Origin: Thauera sp. 2A1
GTDB taxonomy: Bacteria > Pseudomonadota > Gammaproteobacteria > Burkholderiales > Rhodocyclaceae
Assembly (NCBI RefSeq): GCF_009469595.2
Contig: NZ_SSXV01000021.1
Location: 1-64,000 of the forward strand
Reading direction: 5' to 3'
Length of the DNA: 64,000 nucleotides
Shown: piece by piece, positions 50,352-61,986 of the stretch
Numbering within the stretch: the first letter of the stretch is position 1
Layout of the letters: each line of letters opens with the position of its first letter
Program-made: the position numbers and the translations under genes
Notes under the pieces: generated by a model
What the model saw: only the letters and a program-made list of their open reading frames with translations
The model's database searches: none
What the model was told of the DNA's origin: nothing

Positions 50352-51539
50352 TCAGCGCCGCGGCGCCGACGTCGCGCCGACCGGCGGCGCGACCTCGCGG
50401 CCGCGCGACTGCAACTGCCGCAGCGCAGCGAAGCTCTCCGTCAGCGCAGGCAGTTCGGCGCCCAACGCGACGCGACCAAGCTCGTTCAACTCCGCCAGCG
50501 TCGCCTGCACACGTTCGTCGCGCGGATCGAAGTAGCGCTCCACCCACTGGCGTGCCTGGGCGACATCGGCTGCGTAGGTGCGTCCATCGCGCGCGAGGAG
50601 CGCCAGCCGCGCCGTGAGCAGCCGGATCTTCAGGTTTTCACGCAGGAAGGTGTTCTGCGCCGGAGCCAGCAACACCGGGTCGGGCTGATCGAGCCGTTCC
50701 ACCCGCACCAGCGACTTCACTTCGCGCCATACGTCCGCAAGCAGCGCACGTGCATAGCTCATCGCCCGCGCCGTCATGTCGCCCCCCTCGGCCGTGGCCG
50801 GGGACGAAGCGGCCGAAGGCTCGGCGGCGGGCAACTGGCCCTCGAAGGCCAGCGGCATCGCATCCGCGCGCTCGAGCAGGCGCTCCAGGCGCAGGCCCAG
50901 GCCCGGGACGTCGATCGCCGGCTGCAGCTTGAGGGTCTCGATGTCCTTCGCCAGGGCACGACGCAGGGGCGCGAGCTGGCCCTTGTCCTGGATGGCGAGG
51001 CGTTGCTCGGCACCCTGCAGCGCGATCAAGGCGGCATGCACGTTGCCGGCCAGTTGCAACTGCTGCGCAGCGGCGGCCACCGTCTGCTCGACCTCGGCCA
51101 TCACCTGATCTTCCTGCGTGCGCGAGAAGGACTGGTACAGGGCTTCCAGCGCGGCGGCCTGGCCTTCGGTGGCTTCGACCTTGGCCTCGATCGCCCCCAG
51201 CTTGCCCTGCAGTGCGGCGATCGTCTCCTGCTGCTGCCGCGCGATGCCGCGCGCCTCGGCGGCGATCGTGTCGCCCTCGCTCACGCGACGCGCCACTTCC
51301 TCCCTCAGGCCGACCGCCTGCGAGCGCATGTCCCAGGACTGCCAGCCCGCCCAGCCGGCCGTGCCCGCAGCAAGGATGGCGACCAGCAGCGCCCACCCCG
51401 ACAGCGACGAGCCTGCCGGAGAAGCTTGGTCATATGCGTAACTGGCGCGTCCCCCCGCGGCCATGCCGGGCGGGAGGGCGGCAGACTCGCGCTCGCCGGG
51501 GATGGGCGAGGCGGTGAGAACAGGTTTTTCTTCGTTCAT
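50352..51539 (-). CDS. hemX: HemX-like uroporphyrinogen-III C-methyltransferase family protein
   Basis: A 395-residue protein with a single membrane segment near residues 48-65 (ALLVAILAAGTAGWAGW). A coiled coil of about 90 residues rich in Glu, Ala and Gln follows, then the conserved periplasmic HemX domain. Despite the family name, the SAM-binding motifs of a methyltransferase are absent, so catalysis is doubtful. It lies 9 bases from hemD upstream and 9 from hemY downstream, a compact four-gene operon. Confidence 0.85.
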   Translation of the reverse strand: MNEEKPVLTASPIPGERESAALPPGMAAGGRASYAYDQASPAGSSLSGWALLVAILAAGTAGWAGWQSWDMRSQAVGLREEVARRVSEGDTIAAEARGIARQQQETIAALQGKLGAIEAKVEATEGQAAALEALYQSFSRTQEDQVMAEVEQTVAAAAQQLQLAGNVHAALIALQGAEQRLAIQDKGQLAPLRRALAKDIETLKLQPAIDVPGLGLRLERLLERADAMPLAFEGQLPAAEPSAASSPATAEGGDMTARAMSYARALLADVWREVKSLVRVERLDQPDPVLLAPAQNTFLRENLKIRLLTARLALLARDGRTYAADVAQARQWVERYFDPRDERVQATLAELNELGRVALGAELPALTESFAALRQLQSRGREVAPPVGATSAPRR

Positions 51540-51548
51540 GGCAAGAGT

Positions 51549-52355
51549 TTAACCAAAGTGGCTCACAAGCGCCTGCACCATGCCGTCGTCACCGGCGCCG
51601 GTCTCGACCACGGCAAGGAAGCCCACATCGCGCGCGCGCGCAGCGATACGCGGATGTGGAGTGAAGACGGGCACTGCCTTGAGTACTTCCATGCCCGCGG
51701 CGCCGACGATGGTGGCGAGGTTATCCACGCCTTCGCTACTCGTCAGCAACAGCGCGTCGAGTCGCTTCTCCAGCGCGCGCGACAGCAGGGGCGCGGGATC
51801 GACTTCCGGCCGCGAGCGGCGATAGCAGGTCACGAACTCCACGTCGGCGCCACGCTGGCGCAAGGTGTTTGCGAGCAGATCACGGCCGCCGTCGCCGCGG
51901 AAGATCACCACGCGGCGCCCGGCCACCGCGCTGGCCGCAAACTCGGGCAGTGCGATCACCGCCTCGCTGTCGAACCCCGCCTGCGGCGCGATGACCGCGG
52001 TGAGGCCATACCGCGCCAGTTCACGCTCACTGCCTTTGCCCACCGTCGCCACGCGCAGGCGCGCCGGCCAGGGGCGCTGGGGCAGAAGACTGTCGAGCGC
52101 GTGGCGCACCGCATTTGGGCTGACGAAGAAGGCGAGGTCGTAGTCCTCCAGCCGTTGCGCGATCGCGCGCAGCCCGGCGTCGTCCGGCGCCGGACCGATG
52201 GCGATGACGGGAAACAGGACGGCCTCACCGCCCGCCTCGCGGATCGCCCGGCACAGGCTCGCGGCCTGATCCTGCGGCCGCGTCACCACGATGCTGCGGC
52301 CCGCGAGCGGCCCGCCGCCCGCGCCGGCCCCAGGGCACGAGATCGCCTGGCTCAT
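51549..52355 (-). CDS. hemD: Uroporphyrinogen-III synthase
   Basis: HemD closes and inverts ring D of hydroxymethylbilane. The sequence is poorly conserved in this family, but the 268-residue protein shows the N-terminal IVVTRPQDQAASLCRAIREAGG, the middle FVSPNAVRHAL, the VVIFRGDGGRDLLANTLRQRGA loop and the LLTSSEGVDNL segment. It starts 21 bases after hemC. The first 15-20 residues before GRSIVVTRP are Gly/Ala-rich and a later start cannot be excluded. Confidence 0.93.
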   Translation of the reverse strand: MSQAISCPGAGAGGGPLAGRSIVVTRPQDQAASLCRAIREAGGEAVLFPVIAIGPAPDDAGLRAIAQRLEDYDLAFFVSPNAVRHALDSLLPQRPWPARLRVATVGKGSERELARYGLTAVIAPQAGFDSEAVIALPEFAASAVAGRRVVIFRGDGGRDLLANTLRQRGADVEFVTCYRRSRPEVDPAPLLSRALEKRLDALLLTSSEGVDNLATIVGAAGMEVLKAVPVFTPHPRIAARARDVGFLAVVETGAGDDGMVQALVSHFG

Positions 52356-52376
52356 GGAGCGGTGAAGACCGGGTCG

Positions 52377-53309
52377 TCAGCCGAGTTCAGCGAGGATCTC
52401 GTCCGCGCCCTGGGCGCGCAGCTCTTCGGCCAGCGCGCTGCCCAGTGCCTCGGCCTCGGCCATCGCGCCCTCGCCTTCGGCACGAACGATGCGGCTGCCG
52501 TCGGGCCGCGCGACGAAGCCGCGCAGCCAGACGCGGCCATCACGCAGCTCGGCATAGGCCCCGAGCGGCACTTCGCAACTGCCGGCAAGGGCTCGCGCCA
52601 CCGCGCGCTCGGCCCGCACGCAGGCAGCCGTCGCGTCGTCGTTGAGCGGCTGCAGGCAGCCGATGATGTCGGTTCGCGCCGCGAGGCACTCGATGCCGAG
52701 CGCGCCCTGCCCGGCCGCCGGCAGCGACACCTCGGACGGCAGCACGCTGCGGATGCGGTCCGTCAGGCCGAGCCGCGTCAGGCCGGCAGCAGCGAGGATG
52801 ATGGCGTCGTACTGGCCCTCGTCGAGCTTGCGCAGCCGCGTGTCGAGGTTGCCGCGCAGGCTGGTGACGCCGAGGAAGGGGAACTGGGCATGGAGCTGCG
52901 ACTCGCGGCGCAGCGACGAGGTGCCGACGATCGCGCCCGGCGGCATCTCGGCGAGCGATGCGTAGCGGTTGGAGACGAAGGCGTCGAGCGGGACCTCACG
53001 CGCCGAGATGCAGGCGAGCGCGAACTCCTCGCCCATCTGCATCGGCACGTCCTTCATCGAATGCACCGCGATGTCGGCACGGCCATCGAGCAGCGCCGTT
53101 TCCAGCTCCTTCACGAACAGCCCCTTGCCGCCGACCTTGGCCAGCGGGCGGTCGAGGATCTGGTCGCCGCGCGTGGTCATGCCGAGCAGCTCGACGCGAC
53201 AGCCCGGATACAGGGATTCCAGCCTCGCCTTGACGTGCTCTGCCTGCCAAAGGGCGAGGCGGCTTTCACGGGTGGCGATGACGATGCGCTCGGGGATTGC
53301 TGGGCTCAC
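52377..53309 (-). CDS. hemC: Porphobilinogen deaminase (hydroxymethylbilane synthase)
   Basis: HemC polymerises four porphobilinogens on a dipyrromethane cofactor. The 310-residue product has [31 protein letters not shown] (active-site Asp nearby), [11 protein letters not shown] and the cofactor-attachment loop [13 protein letters not shown]. The GTG at 53309 gives the normal family N-terminus. A TTG at 53357 would add 16 residues. It heads hemC-hemD-hemX-hemY and is divergent from ppc. Confidence 0.95.
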   Translation of the reverse strand: MSPAIPERIVIATRESRLALWQAEHVKARLESLYPGCRVELLGMTTRGDQILDRPLAKVGGKGLFVKELETALLDGRADIAVHSMKDVPMQMGEEFALACISAREVPLDAFVSNRYASLAEMPPGAIVGTSSLRRESQLHAQFPFLGVTSLRGNLDTRLRKLDEGQYDAIILAAAGLTRLGLTDRIRSVLPSEVSLPAAGQGALGIECLAARTDIIGCLQPLNDDATAACVRAERAVARALAGSCEVPLGAYAELRDGRVWLRGFVARPDGSRIVRAEGEGAMAEAEALGSALAEELRAQGADEILAELG

Positions 53310-53423
53310 GTTGGATGACTCGGACAATGGACTGGATGGACGGACCGGGCTGGCCAAGCTTGCGCGAATACTCGCCGCACTGCAGCATGCGGGTTCGCAC
53401 CAATGGTACCCTGACGGGCGCCG

Positions 53424-53432
53424 ATTCTAGCA
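53424..53432 (-). promoter_or_regulatory. Candidate extended -10 promoter of hemC
   Basis: On the minus strand TGC-TAGAAT forms an extended -10 about 115 bases before the hemC start, followed by CGGCGCC. The 13-base TAGAATCGGCGCC is identical to the sequence upstream of plsY. Confidence 0.35.
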
Positions 53433-53524
53433 TGCAGGGCCGTGCCCCCTGCTGCCGGAGCGGTACGCTGCACTGCACGCGCGACGCGCCCAGCCCCATT
53501 TCCCCTTTGCCGACCCACACGCCC

Positions 53525-56284
53525 ATGACCCAGGACAAGGACGCCCCCCTGCGCGACGACATCCGCCTGCTCGGCCGCCTGCTCGGAGACACCGTGCGCG
53601 ACCAGCAAGGCGCCGCCGTTTTCGATCTGATCGAGCGCATCCGCCAGAACTCGGTGCGGTTTCGCCGTGACGACGACATCGCCGCGCGGCGCGAGCTCGA
53701 GGACATGCTCGATGCCCTCTCGCGCGAACAGACGATCCAGGTGGTGCGCGCCTTCAGCTACTTCTCGCACCTGGCCAACATCGCCGAGGATCAGCACCAC
53801 ATCCGCCGCAGCCGCGCCCACCTGATCGCCGGCTCGGCGCCGCGCGAGGGCAGCCTGGCGCATGCGCTGCAGCGCGCCTTCGACAGCGGATCGGCGAGCG
53901 CTGCCAGCCTGCAGGCCTTCCTCGAGACGGCCCTGGTGTCGCCGGTGCTGACCGCTCACCCCACCGAAGTGCAGCGCAAGAGCATCCTCAACTGCGAAAC
54001 GGTGCTCGCCCGCCTGCTCGACGAGCGCGACCGCATGCAGCTTACGCCGGAGGAGGCCGAGGCCAATCTCGAGGCACTGCGCCGCGCGGTGCTGACCTTG
54101 TGGCAGACGCGCATGCTGCGCTCGGCCCGCTTGTCGGTGATCGACGAGGTGAACAACGGCCTGTCGTACTTCGAGACCACATTCCTGCGCGAGCTGCCAC
54201 GCCTGTACGCCAGCCTGGAGGATCATCTCGCCAGCGCAAGCCGAGCCGGAGCCACCGCGCCGGTCGAACTACCCGCCTTCCTGCAGGTGGGAAGCTGGAT
54301 CGGCGGCGATCGCGACGGCAACCCCTATGTGACCGCCGAGGTGCTGGAGCGCGCACTGGCGATGCAGGCCGAGGTCGCGCTCGACTACTACCTCAGGGAA
54401 CTGCACATCCTCGGTTCCCAGCTTTCGCTCGCCATCGGCCTCGTCAGCGCCTCCGACGCCCTGCTGGCGCTGGCCGCGCGCTCGCCGGACCAGTCGCCAC
54501 ACCGCAGCGACGAGCCCTACCGGCGCGCCATCTCGGGGATCTACGCGCGCCTCGCCGCAACCTACCGCGCCCTGCTGGGCCACGCACCGGCGCGCCACGC
54601 CGTCGCCGAGGCCGAGCCCTACCCCGACGTCGAGGCGCTGAGCGAGGATCTCGACGTCCTGCACCGCTCGCTGGTGTGCAACGGCTCCGCCGCGCTCGCC
54701 CGCGGCCGGCTGCGCCACCTGCGGCGCGCGGTGAAGGTGTTCGGCTTCCACCTGGCGCCGATCGACCTGCGCCAGAACTCCGACGTGCACGAGCGGGTGG
54801 TCGCCGAACTGCTGGAAGTCGCGCGCCCCGGCACCGGCTACCGCGCCCGCGACGAAGCCGGGCGCTGCGAGCTGCTGCTGGAGGAGCTCGCCACTGCGCG
54901 CCCGCTCGCCTCGCCGCACGTAAAGTATTCGGACGAGACCGAATCCGAGCTCGCAATCTTCCACGCCGCCCGCCGCGCGCACCTGCGCTACGGCACCGCG
55001 GCGATCCGCCAGTGCATCATTTCCAAGGCGGACGACGTCTCGGACCTGCTCGAACTTGCAGTCTTGCTGAAGGAAGCCGGCCTGTTGCGCCCGGTCGACA
55101 AGGCGCTGGACGTGAACCTCGTGCCGCTGTTCGAGACCATCGGCGACCTGGAGAATGCCGCCCGCGTGATGGACCGCCTGTTCTCGCTGCCGGGTTACCG
55201 CGAACTGCTCGCTGGCGCGCGCAACGACACCCAGGAAGTGATGCTGGGCTACTCGGACAGCAACAAGGACGGCGGCTTCATGACCTCCGGCTGGGCGCTG
55301 TACAAGGCCGAAGGCGAGCTGGTCGAGGTCTTCGCCCGCCACGGCGTGCGCCTGCGGCTGTTCCACGGTCGCGGCGGCTCGGTGGGCCGCGGCGGCGGGC
55401 CGAGCTACCAGGCCATCCTGGCGCAGCCCGAAGGCGCGGTGCAGGGGCAGATCCGCCTCACCGAGCAGGGCGAGGTGATCGGCGCCAAGTACGGCAACCC
55501 GGAAGTCGGCCGCCGCAACCTCGAAGTGCTGGTCGCCGCCACGCTCGAAACCAGCCTGCGTCCGGCGGGCGCCGGGCCCACGCCACAGTCCTTCCTCGAC
55601 GCGATGCAGGCCTTGTCCGACGAGGCCTTCACCGCCTACCGCGGCCTGGTCTACGAGACGCCGGGGTTCGAGCAATACTTCTGGGAGTCGACGGTGATCT
55701 CCGAGATCGCCGGCCTCAACATCGGCTCGCGCCCCGCCTCGCGCAAGAAGGGCACGCGCATCGAGGACTTGCGCGCGATTCCGTGGGTGTTTTCGTGGGC
55801 ACAGTGCCGGCTGATGCTGCCCGGCTGGTTCGGCTTCGGCAGCGCGGTGAAGCGCTTCCTCGCCGCGCGGCCGGACGACGGCATGGCGCTGTTGCAGCGC
55901 ATGTATCGCGAGTGGTCGTTCTTCGCCACGCTGCTGTCGAACATGGACATGGTGCTGTCCAAGAGCGACCTGGCGATCGCCTCGCGTTACGCCGGCCTGG
56001 TGAAGGACGTGGAACTGCGCGAGACGATCTTCAACCGCATCCGCAGCGAGTGGCAGGACACGGTGGACGCCCTGCTGGCGATCACCGGGCAACAGGAGCT
56101 GCTCGACGGCAACCCGCTGCTGAAGCGCTCGATCCGCAACCGCTTTCCCTACCTCGACCCGCTCAACCATGTGCAGGTCGAGTTGCTGCGTCGCCATCGT
56201 GACCAGGGGGACGACGAGCGCATCCGCCTCGGCATCCAGATCTCCATCAACGGCATCGCCGCGGGACTGCGCAACAGCGGCTGA
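53525..56284 (+). CDS. ppc: Phosphoenolpyruvate carboxylase
   Basis: Ppc makes oxaloacetate from phosphoenolpyruvate and bicarbonate to refill the TCA cycle. The 919-residue protein has the catalytic [15 protein letters not shown] (His), [11 protein letters not shown], the [16 protein letters not shown] segment and the mobile [14 protein letters not shown] loop. It ends GLRNSG, close to the usual C-terminal Leu-Arg-Asn-Thr-Gly. The ATG begins where the family N-terminus starts. It is divergent from hemC and convergent with algR, only 6 bases apart. Confidence 0.98.
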   Translation: MTQDKDAPLRDDIRLLGRLLGDTVRDQQGAAVFDLIERIRQNSVRFRRDDDIAARRELEDMLDALSREQTIQVVRAFSYFSHLANIAEDQHHIRRSRAHLIAGSAPREGSLAHALQRAFDSGSASAASLQAFLETALVSPVLTAHPTEVQRKSILNCETVLARLLDERDRMQLTPEEAEANLEALRRAVLTLWQTRMLRSARLSVIDEVNNGLSYFETTFLRELPRLYASLEDHLASASRAGATAPVELPAFLQVGSWIGGDRDGNPYVTAEVLERALAMQAEVALDYYLRELHILGSQLSLAIGLVSASDALLALAARSPDQSPHRSDEPYRRAISGIYARLAATYRALLGHAPARHAVAEAEPYPDVEALSEDLDVLHRSLVCNGSAALARGRLRHLRRAVKVFGFHLAPIDLRQNSDVHERVVAELLEVARPGTGYRARDEAGRCELLLEELATARPLASPHVKYSDETESELAIFHAARRAHLRYGTAAIRQCIISKADDVSDLLELAVLLKEAGLLRPVDKALDVNLVPLFETIGDLENAARVMDRLFSLPGYRELLAGARNDTQEVMLGYSDSNKDGGFMTSGWALYKAEGELVEVFARHGVRLRLFHGRGGSVGRGGGPSYQAILAQPEGAVQGQIRLTEQGEVIGAKYGNPEVGRRNLEVLVAATLETSLRPAGAGPTPQSFLDAMQALSDEAFTAYRGLVYETPGFEQYFWESTVISEIAGLNIGSRPASRKKGTRIEDLRAIPWVFSWAQCRLMLPGWFGFGSAVKRFLAARPDDGMALLQRMYREWSFFATLLSNMDMVLSKSDLAIASRYAGLVKDVELRETIFNRIRSEWQDTVDALLAITGQQELLDGNPLLKRSIRNRFPYLDPLNHVQVELLRRHRDQGDDERIRLGIQISINGIAAGLRNSG

Positions 56285-56290
56285 GCCGGC

Positions 56291-57046
56291 CTACAGCCCC
56301 AGCGCCTGCTTCACCGCCGGCCACTGGCGGCGGCTGACCGGCAGGCGCTCATCGCAGCCGGCGAGCAGGATCTGCCAATGCGCATCGCCGTCGTCCTCGC
56401 CCACCCGCTCGACACCCTTCACCGCCGCGCGGGCGACGAGGCAGTTGCGATGGATGCGCAGAAAGCTGTGGCAGAACTCGCGCTCGAGATTCACCAGCGA
56501 CTCGTCGAGCAGGTAGTCGCGCTCGGCAGTGCGCGCGGTCACGTACTTGAGTTCGGCGCGCAGGTAGAGCACGTCGACCACCGGCAGCAGCAGCGTGCGG
56601 TTGCGCTCGTTCACGCTCAGGTGGCGCCGTCCTGCGGCCGGCTCCGCGGCAGGGGCGGCGCTGCGTCGGCGCGCCCTCACCTTCGCCAGCGCAGCGGCCA
56701 GGCGCTCGGCACGCACCGGCTTGAGGAGGTAATCCGCAGCGGTCAGTTCGAACGCCTCCACCGCGTAGCCGTCGTAGGCCGTCACGAAGACCACGTCGGG
56801 CGGATCGGACAGGCGCGCAGCCCGGCGCGCGAACTCCACACCATCCATCGCCGGCATGCGGATGTCGGCCAGCACCACATCGGCGGCCTCCGATTCGAGC
56901 AGCCGCATGGCCTCGACACCATTGGCCGCCATGCCGAGCAGCACCGTCGGCTGCTCGGCCTCGATGTCGCCCAGCAGATCGCGCAGGCGGCTGCGGGCCG
57001 GCGCCTCGTCGTCGACGATCAGCACGCGAAGCGGACTCAGATTCAT
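56291..57046 (-). CDS. algR: LytTR response regulator (AlgR-like)
   Basis: A 251-residue regulator with an N-terminal receiver (VDDEAPAR, phospho-acceptor Asp61 in [17 protein letters not shown]) and a C-terminal LytTR DNA-binding domain (about 145-250, with [13 protein letters not shown] and [15 protein letters not shown]). Its start overlaps the kinase stop. The neighbourhood (kinase, argH, hemC) matches the algZ-algR region of Pseudomonas aeruginosa, where AlgR controls twitching and alginate. The targets here are unknown. Confidence 0.88.
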   Translation of the reverse strand: MNLSPLRVLIVDDEAPARSRLRDLLGDIEAEQPTVLLGMAANGVEAMRLLESEAADVVLADIRMPAMDGVEFARRAARLSDPPDVVFVTAYDGYAVEAFELTAADYLLKPVRAERLAAALAKVRARRRSAAPAAEPAAGRRHLSVNERNRTLLLPVVDVLYLRAELKYVTARTAERDYLLDESLVNLEREFCHSFLRIHRNCLVARAAVKGVERVGEDDGDAHWQILLAGCDERLPVSRRQWPAVKQALGL

Positions 57047-58101
57047 GGCTGCGCGCTCCTGAAGGGCAGGCGGATGCAGACGCGGTAGCGGCCGTCACCG
57101 GTGACGATGTCGAGCGAGGCCTCGAGGTCGAAGAAGAGCATCAGCCGCTCGCGGATATTGTCCAGCGCCATGCGGTTACCGGCCTGGTGACGCGACACGT
57201 CGCACACCGGGTTATCCACCTCGATACGAAGCTCGCCGCCGCGGCGCGCGATGCGCACCAGCACCTCGCCCGCTTCGGTGGCCGGCTCGATGCCGTGGTA
57301 GACGGCATTCTCCAGCAGCGGCTGCAACATCAAGGGCGGCACCCGCGCGCGCATCAGCGCCGGCGGCGCGTCGGCGACGCCACCCACGGCGCCGTCGTCG
57401 TCCAGCTCCCAGCGCACCTCCAGCCGGTCGCCCAGGCGCAGGCGCTCGAGATCCACGTAGCGCTCGCACAGCGCGACCTCCTCGCCCAATGCCACGAGAT
57501 CGCGATTCTCCTGCATGAACGCGCGGAAGAGGTCGGCCAGCTCCTCCAGCGCACGCTCGGCGCGGCGGGGCTCGCTGCGGATCACGCCGAGTACGCCGTT
57601 GAGGCTGTTGAAGAAGAAGTGCGGGCGGATGCGGGCGGTGAGCGCAAGCAGGCGCGCCTCGGCCACGGCGGGCGAGTAGCGACGGTTGCGATAGTCGAAA
57701 TACGCCAGGCACAGCACCGTCGCGCCCAGCGCCCACGCCAGGCGCCGCGCCAACGCACGTGCATCGACGCCCTCCAGGCCTTCCAGCAGCGGGAAGCTGG
57801 CGATGACAACCAAGGCGACGATGCCGAACACGGCGCCGAGTCCGGCGCCCGGGCCCAGCCGCGAGAGGCGTGGCGCCGCCAGGTAGAGCATGAGCACGAC
57901 GAGCAGCAGCGGCAGTTCCAGCCGGCCTCCGGCGAGGACGAACTCGGAAGCCAGCATCGCCGGGTCGTCAACCCGCAGGAGGACGGTGAGCACACCCAGC
58001 AGATTCATCACGAGCAGCAGGCGCAGCATCACCCCGAGATTGCGGAAATCCGGCAATCCCGGCGGGGAAAGGGGTGCTGCCTTTTGCCTTATACTTTCCA
58101 T
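57043..58101 (-). CDS. LytS/AlgZ-like sensor histidine kinase
   Basis: A 352-residue membrane kinase partner of the AlgR-like regulator. It has four hydrophobic segments in the first 135 residues and then the His-kinase domain of the LytS/FimS type. The phospho-acceptor region [16 protein letters not shown] has His161, followed by a relaxed ATPase domain ([16 protein letters not shown] with the N box and [11 protein letters not shown]). There is no classical HisKA dimerisation domain. The ATG at 58101 follows GAAGGAACG. It is divergent from argH. Confidence 0.88.
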   Translation of the reverse strand: MESIRQKAAPLSPPGLPDFRNLGVMLRLLLVMNLLGVLTVLLRVDDPAMLASEFVLAGGRLELPLLLVVLMLYLAAPRLSRLGPGAGLGAVFGIVALVVIASFPLLEGLEGVDARALARRLAWALGATVLCLAYFDYRNRRYSPAVAEARLLALTARIRPHFFFNSLNGVLGVIRSEPRRAERALEELADLFRAFMQENRDLVALGEEVALCERYVDLERLRLGDRLEVRWELDDDGAVGGVADAPPALMRARVPPLMLQPLLENAVYHGIEPATEAGEVLVRIARRGGELRIEVDNPVCDVSRHQAGNRMALDNIRERLMLFFDLEASLDIVTGDGRYRVCIRLPFRSAQP

Positions 58102-58191
58102 CGTTCCTTCGGGCGCCGAACCGCCCGCAAGCCACAGGCCTTCCGGGCAACACAGCACCGCCCGGCGGCATCATTTCTCGACTCGCACATT

Positions 58192-59637
58192 ATGACAGAC
58201 ACCACGATGCCGGCCGCCGGCGCCAACCCTGCCACCGATGCTTCCGCCAAGGCCTGGTCCGGCCGCTTCACCGAACCCGTCTCCGACCTCGTCAAGCGCT
58301 ACACCGCCTCCGTGTTCTTCGACCAGCGCATGGCGAAGCAGGATATCCGCGGCTCGCTCGCGCACGCGAAGATGCTGGCCAGGCAAGGCATCATCGGCGC
58401 GCAGGACCTCGCCGACATCGAGCGCGGAATGGCGCAGATCGCCGGTGAGATCGAGCGCGGTCAATTCGCGTGGAACCTCGACGACGAGGACGTGCACCTC
58501 AACATCGAGAAGCGCCTCACCGCGCTGGTGGGCGACGCCGGCAAGCGCCTGCACACCGGGCGCAGCCGCAACGACCAGGTCGCCACCGACATCCGCCTGT
58601 GGCTGCGCGACGCGATCGACCAGATCATCGCGCTGATCGCCGACTTCCAGAAGAACCTGCTGGATGTGGCCGAGGCCAACGCCGCCACGCCCATGCCCGG
58701 CTTCACCCACCTGCAGGTCGCGCAGCCGGTCACCTTCGGCCACCACCTGATGGCCTACTACGAAATGAGCCGACGCGACGCCGAACGCTTCGCCGACTGC
58801 CGCCGCCGCGTCAACCGCCTGCCGCTGGGGTCGGCGGCGCTCGCCGGCACCAGCTACCCGATCGACCGCGAATTCGTGGCGGCAGAACTGGGCTTCGACG
58901 AGGTCTGCTACAACTCGCTCGACGCCGTCAGCGACCGCGACTTCGCCATCGAGTTCTGCGCCGCCAGCGCGCTGCTGATGACGCACCTGTCGCGCCTGTC
59001 GGAAGAGCTGATCCTGTGGATGAGCCCGCGCGTGGGCTTCATCGACCTCGCCGACCGCTTCTGCACCGGCAGCTCGATCATGCCGCAGAAGAAGAACCCC
59101 GACGTGCCCGAGCTGGTGCGCGGCAAGACCGGCCGCGTCAATGGCAGCCTGATCGCGCTGCTGACGCTGATGAAGGGCCAGCCGCTGGCGTACAACAAGG
59201 ACAACCAGGAAGACAAGGAGCCACTGTTCGACACCGCCGACACGGTGATCGACACGCTGCGCATCTACGCCGACATGATCACCGGCATCCGGGTCAAGGC
59301 CGAGGCGATGCGCGGCGCGCTGAGCCAGGGCTACGCCACCGCCACCGACCTTGCCGACTACCTGGTGAAGAAGGGCCTGCCCTTCCGCGACGCACACGAA
59401 GCGGTCGCGCTGGCGGTGCGCGCAGCCGACGTCAAGGGCTGCGACCTGCCGCAGTTCACGCTCGACGAGCTGCGCATCGCCATGGCGCACGTACCCGGCG
59501 CCGCCGAGCGCCTGGGAAACGACGTGTTTGCCGTGCTGACGGTGGAAGGCTCGCTCGCTTCGCGCAGCCACGTCGGCGGCACCGCGCCCGAGCAGGTGCG
59601 CGCCGCCATCGCGCGTGCGCGCCAGCGCCAGGGCTAG
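58192..59637 (+). CDS. argH: Argininosuccinate lyase
   Basis: ArgH cleaves argininosuccinate into arginine and fumarate, the last step of arginine synthesis. The 481-residue protein has [50 protein letters not shown] and the signature [16 protein letters not shown] with the catalytic Ser. The ATG at 58192 gives a short Thr/Ala-rich leader before the conserved region. The kinase gene follows after 3 bases. Confidence 0.97.
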   Translation: MTDTTMPAAGANPATDASAKAWSGRFTEPVSDLVKRYTASVFFDQRMAKQDIRGSLAHAKMLARQGIIGAQDLADIERGMAQIAGEIERGQFAWNLDDEDVHLNIEKRLTALVGDAGKRLHTGRSRNDQVATDIRLWLRDAIDQIIALIADFQKNLLDVAEANAATPMPGFTHLQVAQPVTFGHHLMAYYEMSRRDAERFADCRRRVNRLPLGSAALAGTSYPIDREFVAAELGFDEVCYNSLDAVSDRDFAIEFCAASALLMTHLSRLSEELILWMSPRVGFIDLADRFCTGSSIMPQKKNPDVPELVRGKTGRVNGSLIALLTLMKGQPLAYNKDNQEDKEPLFDTADTVIDTLRIYADMITGIRVKAEAMRGALSQGYATATDLADYLVKKGLPFRDAHEAVALAVRAADVKGCDLPQFTLDELRIAMAHVPGAAERLGNDVFAVLTVEGSLASRSHVGGTAPEQVRAAIARARQRQG

Positions 59638-59640
59638 GCG

Positions 59641-60930
<1,290 letters not shown>

Positions 60931-61068
60931 TTGCCGACCGGTCCTCCGAACCGGGACGAGAGCGGGCCAAAGCTGTCGGGAATTTTGACACACGCTGCGC
61001 AGACTGCTCCCGCACGGCGCTTCCGCTCCTTTGAAATCATTGACTTGCAGAGCAAGGTTGCACCAGGC

Positions 61069-61157
61069 GTGAAATTTGCATCACCTCCCGACAGGAAAAG
61101 GGCCCGAACCCGGGCCCATCGATATAATCAGGGGAAAGGACTCAGCACTCCCCGGGG
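61069..61157 (+). promoter_or_regulatory. Promoter/operator region of the right-end cassette
   Basis: The 233-base gap before the Tat-signal gene holds no coding frame. It shows a perfect TATAAT at 61123-61128 and a 7-bp inverted repeat GGGCCCG-AACC-CGGGCCC at 61100-61117, exactly where a -35 would lie. A dyad GTGA-N8-TCAC is at 61069-61084, and an 8-base palindrome CCCCGGGG at 61150-61157 covers the Shine-Dalgarno. The missing -35 suggests activator-dependent control. Confidence 0.4.
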
Positions 61158-61163
61158 AACATC

Positions 61164-61694
61164 ATGGATCAGGGCCAATCGACGAATTCGACCGAGCAGC
61201 GACGCAAGCTGCTGAAGGGAGCCTTGGGGGCCTCCACGGTAATGGGCATGGGATACAGCAGCGCTGCCCTGGCCTCATTCCAGTGCATCACAAGCACAAC
61301 CCCCTACGTCGGCGTCGGTTTCAAGAAATCGATCAACACCACCTCCAACTGGGCATGGTTGAAGTTGCAGGTGTATGACACGAACAAGACGAATATCCGT
61401 GCTGTAAAGATCCCCGTTGATGCCAATCCGGCGAGCATCAATACGGCGACTTATCAGTACGATAACTCGCTGACCAATCCCCTTCTCACGACAATTCAGA
61501 ACGGGACTAACCTGAGACTGCCCATTTCAAATACGTTCGCGTATGTGATCATCTATTTCAAGATTGACGGCTCCATCGCCGGTTTTTTCCCAACTTATAC
61601 GCCGGTAACGGGCTCGGACTATCCTGCGCAAGGGTCTTGCCTCACTTCACTAAACCCAAATTTGGTTACGACCAATATTTTGTATGGCGGTTGA
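61164..61694 (+). CDS. Tat-signal small secreted protein, unknown function
   Basis: A 176-residue protein I do not recognise. The N-terminus carries a twin-arginine signal (EQRRKLLKGALG, hydrophobic core, cleavage near SSAALA) and the mature part of about 138 residues is rich in Asn, Thr and Ser. Two cysteines, 41 and 159, could form a disulfide, and the C-terminus is NILYGG. Its base composition is clearly lower in GC than its neighbours (61501-61560 has 26 G+C of 60), which suggests fast evolution or recent acquisition. The next gene overlaps its end by 11 bases, so it is likely the substrate or effector of the cassette. Confidence 0.75.
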   Translation: MDQGQSTNSTEQRRKLLKGALGASTVMGMGYSSAALASFQCITSTTPYVGVGFKKSINTTSNWAWLKLQVYDTNKTNIRAVKIPVDANPASINTATYQYDNSLTNPLLTTIQNGTNLRLPISNTFAYVIIYFKIDGSIAGFFPTYTPVTGSDYPAQGSCLTSLNPNLVTTNILYGG

Positions 61695-61986
61695 GCAGAA
61701 GGGTCTGCCCATATCAAACCTCACTCCGCATCAATGGCTGCAACAATTCTGCCCGGCGCTCGACGGGCAGTTTCTTTTTCTGGATCCGCTCTCGTGGCAG
61801 ACCTTCCAGTTGTCGGAAGGCGCCGTGACAGTGTTGCACGAAGCCGCGAGTGCCATCGAGCAAGGCCGTTTCAGCGCCTTTCTGGCGGAAGTGGACGAAG
61901 CCGGCGGCTGGCCGCCGGAACTGGAGCCCCTTGCGCGCTCGCTGAACTCGCTGGCCACGCCCGACGAAGTCCTGCTTGGTGAATGA
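61684..61986 (+). CDS. PqqD-like small protein (putative peptide chaperone)
   Basis: A 100-residue protein resembling PqqD-type recognition domains as found with HprK-related kinases. It shows a short beta-rich start (LDGQFLFLDPLSWQTFQLSEG) followed by helical segments (AVTVLHEAASAIEQGRFSAF and a second helix). PqqD relatives hold peptide substrates for modifying enzymes. The ATG lies 11 bases before the stop of the secreted-protein gene and has no visible Shine-Dalgarno, so translation probably depends on coupling. The next start overlaps its stop as ATGA. Confidence 0.65.
   Translation: MAVEQKGLPISNLTPHQWLQQFCPALDGQFLFLDPLSWQTFQLSEGAVTVLHEAASAIEQGRFSAFLAEVDEAGGWPPELEPLARSLNSLATPDEVLLGE

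Noticed and set aside
61069..61084. CRP site in the cassette promoter region
   Set aside because: The GTGA/TCAC half-sites are separated by 8 bases and not 6, so it does not fit the CRP consensus.
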